This document shows, piece after piece, positions 1 through 8,238 of a stretch of DNA of 64,000 bases (within the stretch, counting starts at the first letter, position 1; every line of letters begins with the position of its first letter). The notes under the pieces are model-generated. The model made no database searches. It was not told the DNA's origin and saw only the letters and a program-made list of their open reading frames with translations. Origin of the DNA: Botryobacter ruber (GTDB lineage: Bacteria; Bacteroidota; Bacteroidia; Cytophagales; Hymenobacteraceae). Location of the stretch: contig NZ_QCZK02000059.1 in NCBI RefSeq assembly GCF_003347595.2, forward strand, positions 62,001 to 126,000, written 5' to 3'. The position numbers were made by a program, and so were the translations under genes.

Positions 1-890
1 GTTTCCTGCAAGGTAAAAGTGGGCCCAGCCATAGATGGTAAAGCAGTCCCCAACCCGGTATCGGATAAGGTATAGCTGTTGCTGTTGAGCTGCACTTCTT
101 TGCTTGACATAGCAAATAAAACCTGCAGCAGAAGCAATATACAGGCCGCCGCAATGGCTATCGGTTTCAGGGTTTCAAAAGAAACGCTCGTAGAAAAAGG
201 CTCCGAAGCGCCAATGCCCGACTGCGGGGGCATGTCTTCTCCCAGGTTGAAAGCCGCTTTTACGTCTTCTGGCTGAATATATTCTCCCAGCAACCAGCTC
301 AGCTCTTTGTTGCCCAGGATGCGCGTTATGGTATAAGGCGGCGCAATGTACTCGGCGTATTGTACCTGGTCGTCGCGTATGTCCCAGAAAAACTCCCCTT
401 CGGCATACTGCACTTCCGAGCGGTAGCGGTTGTACAAATTATAGTGGTGGCCGTTATAATCGAAAGAACCATGATGGGCTTTGCCGTGCGAATAATCCGA
501 AATAAACTGAAAGTAATTCCAATGGCCATCATATTCGGCTAGCAGTGCATAACCGTGAATGGGGCTCCAGAGCACGTATTCCTGCCAAAAGTAAGCGGCT
601 TTTACTTCTTTGTATTTCGCAAAGCCTACTACCGCATACAACTTCTCTTTTAATAGCCCTTTAGCACCAATGGGTATGATAGGCTTTACCTGCTTCCGGA
701 CATCAAAAAATTTAAGAGCCGACAGCCCCTTGCCACTACCACGGGTTTCGAAGAACTTATGGCAACTGCCGCAACCAACAAAAGAAGCCTGCGCATGGGT
801 AATGAATGTAATGTTGTTCCTGCAATTCGGACACTTGACCACTGCCGGTTCCGGCAGCTTTTCTTTATCTTTTACTTCAAACCCAATCAT
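1..890 (-). CDS. DUF4178-family membrane protein, C-terminus cut by window edge
   Basis: An uninterrupted reading frame runs from ATG at 890 off the left edge, about 296 codons. The N-terminus carries a zinc-ribbon-like pattern (CPNC, then GCGSC about 20 residues later). A tryptophan/tyrosine-rich domain follows (WQEYVLWSP, WNYFQF, YNGHHYNLYNRY), with a later YAEGEFFWDI, as in DUF4178 proteins. A hydrophobic segment near residues 248-264 looks like a transmembrane helix. The start overlaps the end of the upstream DUF4178 gene by 14 bp, so the two are translationally coupled. DUF4178 genes are known to occur beside SpeD-like, DUF350 and PspA-like genes; those would lie left of this window. Exact biochemical function is unknown. 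Confidence 0.75.
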   Translation of the reverse strand, partial: MIGFEVKDKEKLPEPAVVKCPNCRNNITFITHAQASFVGCGSCHKFFETRGSGKGLSALKFFDVRKQVKPIIPIGAKGLLKEKLYAVVGFAKYKEVKAAYFWQEYVLWSPIHGYALLAEYDGHWNYFQFISDYSHGKAHHGSFDYNGHHYNLYNRYRSEVQYAEGEFFWDIRDDQVQYAEYIAPPYTITRILGNKELSWLLGEYIQPEDVKAAFNLGEDMPPQSGIGASEPFSTSVSFETLKPIAIAAACILLLLQVLFAMSSKEVQLNSNSYTLSDTGLGTALPSMAGPTFTLQE

Positions 891-1524
891 GATGCTGCCG
901 GAGGTTTTGCAGATTTAATGCCTTGCTGCTGGTATAGTAGCCGGTAAAAGCATCTACTTTTTTAGAAATAAAAATATTCGCCAGGGCAAGCGCTGCATTC
1001 GTGGTATAAAAATAAAGCGACAGGAATTTATCGCTTTCGAGGTAAAAATCGCCCAGTTCCCCCTCACCTGCCACATACCGCCCGTTTTCTATCCGTTCTG
1101 TGATGTATTCCGCTTTTTGTATCTGTACTTTTTTACCCGGTACCGGATGCTCGAATTTATTCCGCACTTCCTCTACCCTGCTAAAAACACTGTAACTCCC
1201 CTCCCAGTCGCCCAGCCAGCCTGTGCTGCCATTGCTGTAAAGCAGGAACCAATGACTCCGATAACTCTCCCGTAAAAAGTATTGCAATCGCCCGATAACC
1301 TCAAAAGGCATGTCGCTGACCACGCCGGTTGTTCCTATCCGGATAAGGCTCATATCTTCCTGCACAGGCTTTAGCTGCAGGTGCAACAGGTTAGGCTGCT
1401 GCGCTCCCCGGTAGTTCAGCGCCTGACAGTTTGGGCAAACCAGGCAAAAGCTGTTCACCGCTTTAAACTGAAGTGTGGCGGAGCAAACAGAACAGGATAA
1501 GAAGGTGCCTGACGAAACGTGCAT
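877..1524 (-). CDS. DUF4178-family zinc-ribbon protein
   Basis: About 215 residues from the ATG at 1524; the frame is open to an ATG at 1599. The shorter start is preferred because the first cysteine pair of the ribbon (CSVC, then CPNC) follows directly and the extra 25 residues look like untranslated leader. After the ribbon comes a DUF4178-like domain with WFLLYSNGSTGWLGDWEGSY and GELGDFYLESD, and a C-terminal stretch near FTGYYTSSKALNL. There is no signal peptide or clear transmembrane segment, so it is probably cytosolic. It is the first gene of a two-gene overlap with the next DUF4178 protein. The family has no established activity; association with membrane-stress operons is literature context, not visible here. 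Confidence 0.7.
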   Translation of the reverse strand: MHVSSGTFLSCSVCSATLQFKAVNSFCLVCPNCQALNYRGAQQPNLLHLQLKPVQEDMSLIRIGTTGVVSDMPFEVIGRLQYFLRESYRSHWFLLYSNGSTGWLGDWEGSYSVFSRVEEVRNKFEHPVPGKKVQIQKAEYITERIENGRYVAGEGELGDFYLESDKFLSLYFYTTNAALALANIFISKKVDAFTGYYTSSKALNLQNLRQHHDWV

Positions 1525-1682
1525 GCAGGTTAAGCTTGAATCGAATATTATTTTACAGGTTATTACTCCCGGACAAATTTTATAGCAAGAAAGCGACAAA
1601 AATACGGCAGACTTCTTTATGGCACAACCGAAAATTGTAAAATACCAATTTACTACTTCCCCGTAAAACTGAAAATTAAGCA

Positions 1683-1710
1683 GCAGAGGCTATGGTGGCA
1701 GGTGCAGCAG
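1683..1710 (-). repeat. Dispersed 'CTGCACCTGCCACCA' repeat, copy 1
   Basis: GCAGAGGCTATGGTGGCAGG followed by TGCAGCAG is the reverse orientation of a motif found in about a dozen intergenic spaces of this window. It lies between the cysK terminator and the DUF4178 genes. Confidence 0.75.
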
Positions 1711-1712
1711 AA

Positions 1713-1748
1713 CAAAAAAGTCCCTGCACAGCAACCTGTACAGGGACT
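1713..1748 (-). terminator. Rho-independent terminator of cysE-cysK
   Basis: The 13-bp arms AGTCCCTGCACAG and CTGTACAGGGACT pair with one mismatch around a 4-nt loop. Six A on the plus strand give a T-run on the minus strand right after the stem. It sits 23 bp past the cysK stop. Confidence 0.85.
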
Positions 1749-1770
1749 TTTCTTAAAGCTTGTTAAGCAC

Positions 1771-2688
1771 CTACACAAACAAACCTTCCACCGACAAATA
1801 CCGCTCGCCGGTATCGTAGCAGAAAGTAAGTACTTTGGAGCCTGCCGGAATTTCTTCTTCCAGTTTCTGCGCCACAGCCGCCAGCGAGGCGCCCGAGGAA
1901 ATGCCCAGGAAAATACCTTCTTCTGCAGCAGCACGGCGCGAGTAATCAAACGCATCTTCCGGGTTAATCTGGATGATACCGTCGAGCACGCTCGTATCCA
2001 TGATAGAAGGAATAAAGCCGGCGCCAATACCCTGAATCGGGTGCGGACCTGGCTGGCCGCCGCTCAGCACCGGCGATGCCGCCGGTTCTACCGCATACAC
2101 TTTCACGTTCGGAAACTTTTCTTTCAGCACTTTGGCCACACCGGTTATGTGCCCGCCGGTTCCTACACCCGTAATCAGGTAGTCGAAACCTTCCGGAAAA
2201 TCGCGCAGAATTTCCTGCGCTGTGAAATCGATATGAACCTGCGTGTTGGCCGGGTTGTCGAACTGCATCGGCATCCAGGCTTTGGGGTTTTCGGTTGCCA
2301 GCTCCCGTGCCCGCTCTATGGCACCTTTCATACCTTTCTCACGGGCCGTCAGTTCCAGCTTGGCACCATAAGAGGCCATCAGGCGGCGGCGCTCAATCGA
2401 CATCGACTCCGGCATAACCAGCACCAGTTCATAGCCTTTCACAGCAGCTACCATCGCCAGCCCTACACCTGTGTTACCCGAGGTAGGCTCTACAATAACA
2501 CTGTCCTGTTGCAGCAGGCCTTTCTTTTCGGCATCTTCGATCATAGCCAAAGCAATGCGGTCTTTAATGCTTCCGCCCGGGTTGTTGCGTTCCAGCTTCA
2601 TCCATACTTCCACATCCTGGTTATAAAGCCTGTTTATGCGTACCGTTGGGGTGTTGCCTATCGTCTCTAATACATTATTAGCTTTCAT
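1771..2688 (-). CDS. cysK: Cysteine synthase (O-acetylserine sulfhydrylase)
   Basis: 305 residues, the usual size of the family. It condenses O-acetylserine with sulfide to give L-cysteine, using pyridoxal phosphate, in the cytosol. Visible motifs are the PLP lysine in NNPGGSIKDR (Lys42), the substrate loop EPTSGNTGVGLA (about 68-79), the phosphate-binding GVGTGGHITG, and the C-terminal SSGAS segment. It starts 20 bp after serine acetyltransferase ends, so the two consecutive cysteine steps are co-transcribed, with a strong terminator after this gene. The two enzymes form a complex in many bacteria through the CysE C-terminal isoleucine, and the CysE here does end in Ile. A cystathionine beta-synthase role is less likely because no CBS regulatory domain is present. 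Confidence 0.95.
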   Translation of the reverse strand: MKANNVLETIGNTPTVRINRLYNQDVEVWMKLERNNPGGSIKDRIALAMIEDAEKKGLLQQDSVIVEPTSGNTGVGLAMVAAVKGYELVLVMPESMSIERRRLMASYGAKLELTAREKGMKGAIERARELATENPKAWMPMQFDNPANTQVHIDFTAQEILRDFPEGFDYLITGVGTGGHITGVAKVLKEKFPNVKVYAVEPAASPVLSGGQPGPHPIQGIGAGFIPSIMDTSVLDGIIQINPEDAFDYSRRAAAEEGIFLGISSGASLAAVAQKLEEEIPAGSKVLTFCYDTGERYLSVEGLFV

Positions 2689-2708
2689 AGTATATTTTTT
2701 CTGATTAT

Positions 2709-3542
2709 TTAAATAGAGAAATTCAAAACGTCGGCAGGATCTGCGGCCCTGCTTACTTTTATCTGGGGACGGTGGTATACCCTGGAGTTAGGCGGCACAC
2801 TCTCGGTCAGCCACACATTTCCGCCAATAACACTGTTCGCTCCAATAACCGTGTTGCCCCCCAGTATGGTCGCACCGGCATAAATCACCACATTATCTTC
2901 AATAGTAGGGTGCCGCTTGATGAACGCCATGGCCTTATCCACGCTCAGCGCCCCCAGCGTTACGCCTTGGTACACTTTTACATGGTTCCCGATAATGGTC
3001 GTTTCGCCAATCACCACGCCGGTGCCATGGTCGATGCAGAAATGGGTGCCTATCAGCGCGCCCGGATGAATTTCAATACCGGTTTTGGTGTGGGCATACT
3101 CCGAAAGCACCCGCGGCAGCAGCGGAATCTTCAGGCGGTAAAGCACATGCGCCAGCCTGTACACCATCACGGCCCGGAAACCCGGATACGTGCGCACTAC
3201 TTCGTCCAGGTTACGGGCGGCAGGGTCTCCTTCCAGGATAGCCGAGGCATCCTGCACGAGCAGGCGGCGGATCAGGGGCAGGTAATTCATAACCGCTTCG
3301 GTAAGTTCTGCAGCCGGGGCCGGAAGCACACCGCCCATACTGGCCAGCAGCCCGTGCAGGTCCGACTGTAACCCATCGGCATAGGCTTCTACCTCTTCAA
3401 CCGAATGAAAACGTCTTTCTGATAAAGGGGGAAACAGCAATTGCACGACCCCATCAATAAACTGGCAAATGGCAGAGCCAGGTACCTGGTGCGAAGCCTG
3501 CTGGTGCTCCTCGTACAGATGTTTAAAAAAAGCTGCGTCCAT
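2709..3542 (-). CDS. cysE: Serine O-acetyltransferase
   Basis: 277 residues. It transfers acetyl from acetyl-CoA to L-serine, the first committed step of cysteine synthesis. The N-terminal half is helical; the C-terminal half is a left-handed beta-helix of hexapeptide repeats (GVVIGETTIIGNHVKVYQGV, then GATILGGNTVIGANSVIGGN). Catalytic Asp171-His172 are seen in CIDHGTG. The N-terminal extension and overall architecture are like EpsC-type enzymes. The last residue is isoleucine, as needed for docking into CysK. It is the first gene of a cysE-cysK operon. Upstream lies a repeat-filled spacer with no recognisable T-box or other riboswitch. Confidence 0.93.
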   Translation of the reverse strand: MDAAFFKHLYEEHQQASHQVPGSAICQFIDGVVQLLFPPLSERRFHSVEEVEAYADGLQSDLHGLLASMGGVLPAPAAELTEAVMNYLPLIRRLLVQDASAILEGDPAARNLDEVVRTYPGFRAVMVYRLAHVLYRLKIPLLPRVLSEYAHTKTGIEIHPGALIGTHFCIDHGTGVVIGETTIIGNHVKVYQGVTLGALSVDKAMAFIKRHPTIEDNVVIYAGATILGGNTVIGANSVIGGNVWLTESVPPNSRVYHRPQIKVSRAADPADVLNFSI

Positions 3543-3700
3543 AGTGTGTCATATACAGGAAAAGCCTGCACGAATATGTTTTGGTATCGAAAGATAGCAA
3601 AAAGAACGTCCCGAAGAAAACTCTCTTTCACAACGCAGGTTACTTGTGAATAGTTATTGGTTAATGGTTATTCGTTATTGGGGGAATGTTAGTTTGGAAG

Positions 3701-3758
3701 TTAGAAAGTTTAGGAGTTTAGGAGTTTAGGAGTTTAGGAGTTTAAGAGTTTGGGAGTT
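3701..3758 (+). repeat. Octamer tandem repeat (TAGGAGTT)n
   Basis: From 3711 six 8-bp units run head to tail: four exact TAGGAGTT, then TAAGAGTT and TGGGAGTT, preceded by TTAGAAAGTT. The complementary sequence recurs at 4120-4180. No coding function is seen. Confidence 0.85.
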
Positions 3759-3841
3759 ATTTTCTGAGGGTGCGCCGCTGCGTCTAATCCGGGTAATCCT
3801 TTAATCTGCTTAATCCTAGTTCAGACAATTCGCAAATTCTT

Positions 3842-3870
3842 CTGCTCCTGCCACCACAGCCTCTGCTGCC
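3842..3870 (+). repeat. Dispersed 'CTGCACCTGCCACCA' repeat, copy 2
   Basis: CTGCTCCTGCCACCACAGCC is followed by TCTGCTGCC. The downstream GACCCGTTGATGGTAGTGATG is also shared with the copy at 17562, so the repeated unit is longer than the core. Confidence 0.8.
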
Positions 3871-3892
3871 TGTCCGACCCGTTGATGGTAGT

Positions 3893-3931
3893 GATGGAAT
3901 GATGGGTGTGATGGAATGATGGGTGTGATGG
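3893..3931 (+). repeat. 17-bp tandem duplication
   Basis: GATGGAATGATGGGTGT occurs twice without a gap, followed by a partial third unit GATGG. It lies in the cysE to MFS spacer. Confidence 0.85.
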
Positions 3932-4017
3932 TTACATTGTTAAATTGTTAAATGTCTGAATCAGGATTTACAGAATTTTAGAATTTTCAGGATTAGGCCT
4001 GTTTGTGGTTCGTGCAG

Positions 4018-4038
4018 GAGACGCGGGCACCGCGTCTC
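4018..4038. repeat. Perfect 8-bp hairpin
   Basis: GAGACGCG, a 5-nt loop, then CGCGTCTC. There is no T-run on either side, so it is more likely a repeat hairpin than a terminator. Confidence 0.6.
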
Positions 4039-4119
4039 TACAGCCACACCCCCAACTTTTCGACCTCTCTGTTACAGGGTTAAAGATGTTCAACCCCTAC
4101 AAAATTCCAACCTCTCTAC

Positions 4120-4180
4120 CTTTCTAACTCCTAAACTCCTAAACTTTCTAACTCCCAAACTCTCTAACTCCTAAACTTTC
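4120..4180 (-). repeat. Reverse-oriented TAGGAGTT repeats overlapping a gene end
   Basis: Several AACTCCTA and AACTCCCA units form the inverted partner of the array at 3711-3758. The last unit contains the stop codon and final four codons of the MFS gene. Confidence 0.75.
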
Positions 4181-5327
4181 CAAGCGTCAGGTACAGGAAT
4201 GAAGTGAGGGCGCAGGCGGCGCTGGTCCAGAAAACGAATGGAAAATTTGCTGCCTGGTTGTTATAGATCCAGGCCGATGCCAGGGCTCCTATTCCGATGC
4301 CGGCTTCCATGGCAATGTACATGGTAGCCATGGCCCTGCCCCGGTGCGCCTCGTGGCTCTGGTCGATGGTCCAGGCGAAGATGGTGGGGGAATTCATGCC
4401 GGCGCCAATGCCATACAAAGCAGCAGCAGTAAGCAGGTCGAACGCGGAATCTGCCAGGCCAAGCCAGACCAGCGCCAGCGCCAGCGTTGCCGAACTTACC
4501 CGCAGCACCCGCACCCGCCCGTACCGGTCCGACACCCTGCCCGCCAGGAACCGGATAGCAAGCGAGGTCAGCGTGAAAGCTGTAAAAAATAAGCCCTTGT
4601 TCTTTATACCGAGGTGTTCGCTGAAATCAGGCACTACCGTCAGGATGGCGCCGAAGGAGAAATAAGCCAGCAGCATCACGACGGAAGGGCCGATAACCCG
4701 CGGCTCAAACAGCTCACTCCTGGAAATACGGAGCAACCCCATCCGGAAGCGCAGTGGGTCGTGCAAGGTTTCGTGCATGCGCACCACCACAGCTACCGAC
4801 AAAAAGGCCGTGGCCGAAGAAGCATAAAACATGGTATCGAGCGAAAACTGGTTGGCAATTGTACCTCCCAGTGCAGGTCCTGCCGCCATGCCTAAACTGC
4901 CCGCCAGCCCCAGCAAACCTGTTGCTTCGCCCCGACGATTCACCGGAATAATATCAGCCACATAGGCTGCTGTACCAGTGGGCGTAAAACCAGTAGAAAA
5001 GCCATGCACAAACCGCAGCAACAGGAAAGCTGCTACCGTACCGGTAAACGGATACAAAAAACCGCAGAAAACACAGACAACTCCACCCACTACCATTACC
5101 GGTATCCGCCCGATCTTATCGGCCAGTTTCCCGCTGAACGGGCGCGACAGGCCGGCGGTAAGCGTGAACAGCGAAATGATCAATCCTTTATATTCCGCAC
5201 CGCCCAGGCTCGTAAGGTAAGCCGGCAGCTCGGGAATAATCATATTAAAGCTGGCAAAAAAGAGGAAGGAGCTCAGGCAAAGCAACCCGAACTGGAGCCC
5301 ATACACACGTGTAGCCGTTTCACCCAT
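4164..5327 (-). CDS. MFS transporter
   Basis: 387 residues, almost entirely hydrophobic, consistent with 12 membrane helices of the major facilitator superfamily. The loop signature between helices 2 and 3 is clear (SGKLADKIGRIPVM), with a related motif in the second half (AGRVSDRYGRVRVL). The length and the GFSTGFTPTGTAAYVAD segment resemble small-molecule or drug exporters of the DHA type, but the substrate cannot be read from sequence. It is a monocistronic minus-strand gene; upstream is a short spacer before the 5536 gene's end. Oddity: the last residues (KFRS) and the stop are encoded inside a TAGGAGTT repeat, so the C-terminus may have been reshaped by repeat insertion. Confidence 0.85.
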   Translation of the reverse strand: MGETATRVYGLQFGLLCLSSFLFFASFNMIIPELPAYLTSLGGAEYKGLIISLFTLTAGLSRPFSGKLADKIGRIPVMVVGGVVCVFCGFLYPFTGTVAAFLLLRFVHGFSTGFTPTGTAAYVADIIPVNRRGEATGLLGLAGSLGMAAGPALGGTIANQFSLDTMFYASSATAFLSVAVVVRMHETLHDPLRFRMGLLRISRSELFEPRVIGPSVVMLLAYFSFGAILTVVPDFSEHLGIKNKGLFFTAFTLTSLAIRFLAGRVSDRYGRVRVLRVSSATLALALVWLGLADSAFDLLTAAALYGIGAGMNSPTIFAWTIDQSHEAHRGRAMATMYIAMEAGIGIGALASAWIYNNQAANFPFVFWTSAACALTSFLYLTLGKFRS

Positions 5328-5535
5328 GGCAGTTACTGAGCTGCAAAGGTAGGCAAAGCTGCAGGTAATAAAATGTAAACTTGAAAGGATTACGATAAAA
5401 GCCGCAACAGGAACAGAAACTGGCGATACGGCTTATCAAAGGCAGAACCAGGAGTAAACCTGCTGTAATACGTGTAAATGGAAGAAAAAAGGAGCAGTTA
5501 AAGCAGCTAAATTAGCCAGGTGCACATACCTACGT

Positions 5536-6009
5536 CTACAGCAATTGAATATCCTTACGCCTGGCGATCTTCCTGATTTTGGTTTCAGCTTTCCGAAGCA
5601 CCGCCTCGTCCTGCACCTTATGCAGGCACAGCGTATGCTCCTCACCGTTCTTCAACGTGAAAACCAGTTCATGGGCATGCATCCGTACGGTATCAACCTC
5701 CTCCCACTCAAACTCCTGTTCCGGTTCCGAAACAAGAATCCGGTACCTTACGCCCTCCAGCGAAAGCGTGAAATGGGTGCGGAACCGGGGTTTCTGGTTA
5801 AACCAGGCGTAAAGCCCGTAGCCAAACACAATGACCAGGTCGAGCAGCAGGATAAGCAGCCCGATGTAAATATCGTTGGTGTAGATAAGGTAAAACGGCA
5901 GCAGGAGGTTGAGCACAAGGGCGTAATGCAAAAATGAAAGCAGTTGCTGCTCCGTTTTTGGATGCAATACATAAGCATTGTCGAACAACTTTAGGCTAAA
6001 GTCCCGCAT
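5536..6009 (-). CDS. Two-helix membrane protein with PH-like (YcxB-like) domain
   Basis: About 157 residues from the ATG at 6009 (frame open to 6069; the shorter start places the helices in the usual position). Two adjacent hydrophobic segments (LSFLHYALVLNLLLPFYLIY and IGLLILLLDLVIVFGYGLYA) are followed by a soluble beta-rich domain (TLSLEGVRYRILVSEPEQEF, then EWEEVDTVRMHAHELVFTLK). This layout is that of YcxB-like proteins with a bacterial PH-type domain. It ends in a basic helix (AETKIRKIARRKD). Such proteins sit in the inner membrane and their role is generally unknown. It is transcribed divergently from the HEAT/cyclophilin gene, sharing a spacer of about 280 bp. Confidence 0.65.
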   Translation of the reverse strand: MRDFSLKLFDNAYVLHPKTEQQLLSFLHYALVLNLLLPFYLIYTNDIYIGLLILLLDLVIVFGYGLYAWFNQKPRFRTHFTLSLEGVRYRILVSEPEQEFEWEEVDTVRMHAHELVFTLKNGEEHTLCLHKVQDEAVLRKAETKIRKIARRKDIQLL

Positions 6010-6288
6010 AAGCTTCTCATTATCAACTCTAAATATAGAAATATGGAATGATAAATCAAAATTATACATCCCCTTTCCTGCTCCTTCCTAACCAAAAAAT
6101 CAACCACTTTGGTTTCAGGAGAGCAGAACAAGGCGCTATTTTTGTTGACGAAAATATTTCTGTCCGGGTTCTGCAAATGCGCTGTCCGAGCCGTAAAGCA
6201 ACAGTAAGCCCTAAAAACGCGTCGGTAATAAGAGCGGAAACATTTACAGCCCTGCAAGGCACCTAATTTTCGAAACAAGCGCCACCAC

Positions 6289-8235
6289 ATGAAAAGCATA
6301 CCCCTGTACCTGGTCATCCTGATAAGCCTGGCCGCCTGCCGTGTGCAGCCGCCGCAGGCGCAAAAACCGGTTGCTCCTGTAAACAAGTTTTCTGATGCCA
6401 CCCTGCGTGCCATCCATACCCTGAAGGATGAGCGCAATACGCCCACCCTGCTCCAGTACCTGCACCATTCCAAAGCAGCCTACCGAACAGAAGCCGCACT
6501 GGCTTTTGCCTCCGTACAGGACACACTGGCGCTCCCGCAACTGCTCACCATGCTCACCGACACGACAACAGCCGTGCGCGAAGCGGCTGCTTTTGCCATC
6601 GGCCAGACCGGCCACCGCAAAGCAGAAACAGGCCTGATCCAACACCTGAAGCAGGAAAAACGGCCAGTCGTGCAGGCAGCTTTGCTGGAAGCGCTCGGCA
6701 AAATTGCCACCCCCGCGGGCGTGGAAGTGCTGGCCACCTACACGGCCACCAACGACCATGCCCTGGCCGGGCAGGCCTGGGGACTGTTCCGGGCAGGAAT
6801 GCGCCAGCACAGCAGCATTAAAGCAATCGATAAAGCTGTAAAGATTCTCGCTGCCCCCTCCTCTCCGCTCGATGCCAGGCTGGCTGCCGCGCATTTCCTG
6901 GCCCGCACACCCCGCATCGACCTGACGTCCTCGAGGCAGCCCATCATTACCGCCGCCACTTCCGACCCGTCTGCGGAAATACGGATGGCACTGGCACAGG
7001 CCATCGCCAAAATCAGGACCTCCGACAAAGCGGCAATCCTGGCGGGTATTGCGCAAAACGATTCCGATTACCGCGTACGCATCAACGCCATACGGGCCAT
7101 GGCTGGCTTAGAAGACAACAAACAGGCAGAGCAGGCGATTCTGGCCGGCCTCACCGACAGCAACCTGAGTGTTGCGGTTGCCACCGCCGAGTTTATCCAG
7201 GCCAGTACCCGTAAAATTGATACCGGCAAACTGGAGCAGGCACTGCGCCAGGTGCAGGACGAACGGGTACGATCCGGCATCATGTGGATCCTTTTACGCA
7301 ACAGTACCAACCAGGCCGCCCTCAGCAACCAATACAAGCAGCGGTACCACAACACGCACAACCCCTACCACAAAGGCTATCTGCTTAAAGCGCTCGCTGC
7401 CGACTTCGACAACTACCGGTTTATAGAGCAGGAGATCTTTTCGGCAAAACAGCCTATTGTGGCCACCTATGGCATAGAAGCACTCGCTGCCATGCGCCTG
7501 CAGCCGGGTTTTCCGAAAACGCTGGAACAGGAATTCGCCCGCATTTTTAAGAAGGCCATTGGTTCAGGAGACGTGGCTTTGGTGGGAGTAGCAGCCGGGG
7601 TGATGCGGGCGCCAGACCTGAATTTCCGGGATGCCTATACGAACCTCGGTTTCCTGAAGGAGGCACAGCAGCAACTGGAGCTGCCCCGCGACACGGAAAC
7701 CTTTATGGAGCTCCAGAAAACAATTAACTACCTCAACGGCAGACCGGAAGCTGTTCAGCCCCGGCCACCCTACACGCACCCTATCGACTGGACTTTAGTG
7801 CAGAAAATACCGGCAAACCAGCGTGTGCTTCTAAAAACTGATAAAGGCGACATTGAGCTGCAGCTTTTCGTAGAGGATGCTCCGGCTACCGTAGCCAACT
7901 TTGTAGCGCTTGCCCAACAGCATTTTTACGATGGCCTGTATTTCCACCGGGTGGTCCCCAACTTTGTGGTGCAGGGCGGCGACAAGCGCGGCGACGGCTG
8001 GGGCAGTTCGCCCTATGCCATCCGGTCGGAGTTTGCACCGCTTTATTTCCGGACAGGGTACATCGGTATGGCCTCGGCTGGCAAAGACACCGAGAGCAAC
8101 CAGTGGTTCATCACCCACTCCCCCACCCCCCACCTCGACGGCCGCTACTCTGTTTTCGGACTCGTAGTAAACGGCATGGAGGTAGTGCACCAGTTGCAGG
8201 TAGGCGATAAAATTCTTTCTATTGAGTTGAAGTAA
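6289..8235 (+). CDS. HEAT-repeat lipoprotein with C-terminal cyclophilin-type PPIase
   Basis: 648 residues. The N-terminus is a lipoprotein signal (LISLAAC, Cys about 17), so it is probably membrane-anchored in the periplasm. Residues about 35-330 form alpha-helical HEAT-type repeats (TEAALAFASVQDTLALPQLL, VREAAAFAIGQTGHRKAETG and similar). The C-terminal 145 residues are a cyclophilin peptidyl-prolyl isomerase domain (DKGDIELQLFVEDAPATVAN, YFHRVVPNFVVQGGD, GMASAGKDTESNQWFI). Cyclophilins speed cis-trans isomerisation at proline and may assist folding of exported proteins. The HEAT-cyclophilin fusion is a recurring Bacteroidota architecture. It stands alone between a divergent and a convergent neighbour; only 3 bp separate its stop from the DUF3037 gene's stop. 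Confidence 0.9.
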   Translation: MKSIPLYLVILISLAACRVQPPQAQKPVAPVNKFSDATLRAIHTLKDERNTPTLLQYLHHSKAAYRTEAALAFASVQDTLALPQLLTMLTDTTTAVREAAAFAIGQTGHRKAETGLIQHLKQEKRPVVQAALLEALGKIATPAGVEVLATYTATNDHALAGQAWGLFRAGMRQHSSIKAIDKAVKILAAPSSPLDARLAAAHFLARTPRIDLTSSRQPIITAATSDPSAEIRMALAQAIAKIRTSDKAAILAGIAQNDSDYRVRINAIRAMAGLEDNKQAEQAILAGLTDSNLSVAVATAEFIQASTRKIDTGKLEQALRQVQDERVRSGIMWILLRNSTNQAALSNQYKQRYHNTHNPYHKGYLLKALAADFDNYRFIEQEIFSAKQPIVATYGIEALAAMRLQPGFPKTLEQEFARIFKKAIGSGDVALVGVAAGVMRAPDLNFRDAYTNLGFLKEAQQQLELPRDTETFMELQKTINYLNGRPEAVQPRPPYTHPIDWTLVQKIPANQRVLLKTDKGDIELQLFVEDAPATVANFVALAQQHFYDGLYFHRVVPNFVVQGGDKRGDGWGSSPYAIRSEFAPLYFRTGYIGMASAGKDTESNQWFITHSPTPHLDGRYSVFGLVVNGMEVVHQLQVGDKILSIELK

Positions 8236-8238
8236 AGT

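Larger units (their letters stand above)
3786..3996. repeat. Inverted pair of 'TGTCTGAATC' repeat arms
   Basis: The left arm (3786-3828) ends in TTCAGACAATT. The right arm (3954-3996) begins TGTCTGAATCAGGATTTACA. Similar arms recur at 17.7, 51.0 and 57.5 kb. Here the arms face the opposite way from the other copies, and copy 2 of the CTGCACC family lies between them. Confidence 0.65.

Noticed and set aside
1702..2670. 322-codon plus-strand frame opposite cysK
   Set aside because: It is antisense to a clear cysteine synthase and encodes an Arg/His/Gln-rich product without any family resemblance.
3684..3694. GAATGTTAGTT match to the candidate operator
   Set aside because: It lies inside the repeat nest beside cysE and lacks the left half-site; treated as chance and as a warning about motif specificity.
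3711..3758. Possible CRISPR-like array
   Set aside because: The units are 8-bp head-to-tail repeats without spacers, and no cas gene is present.
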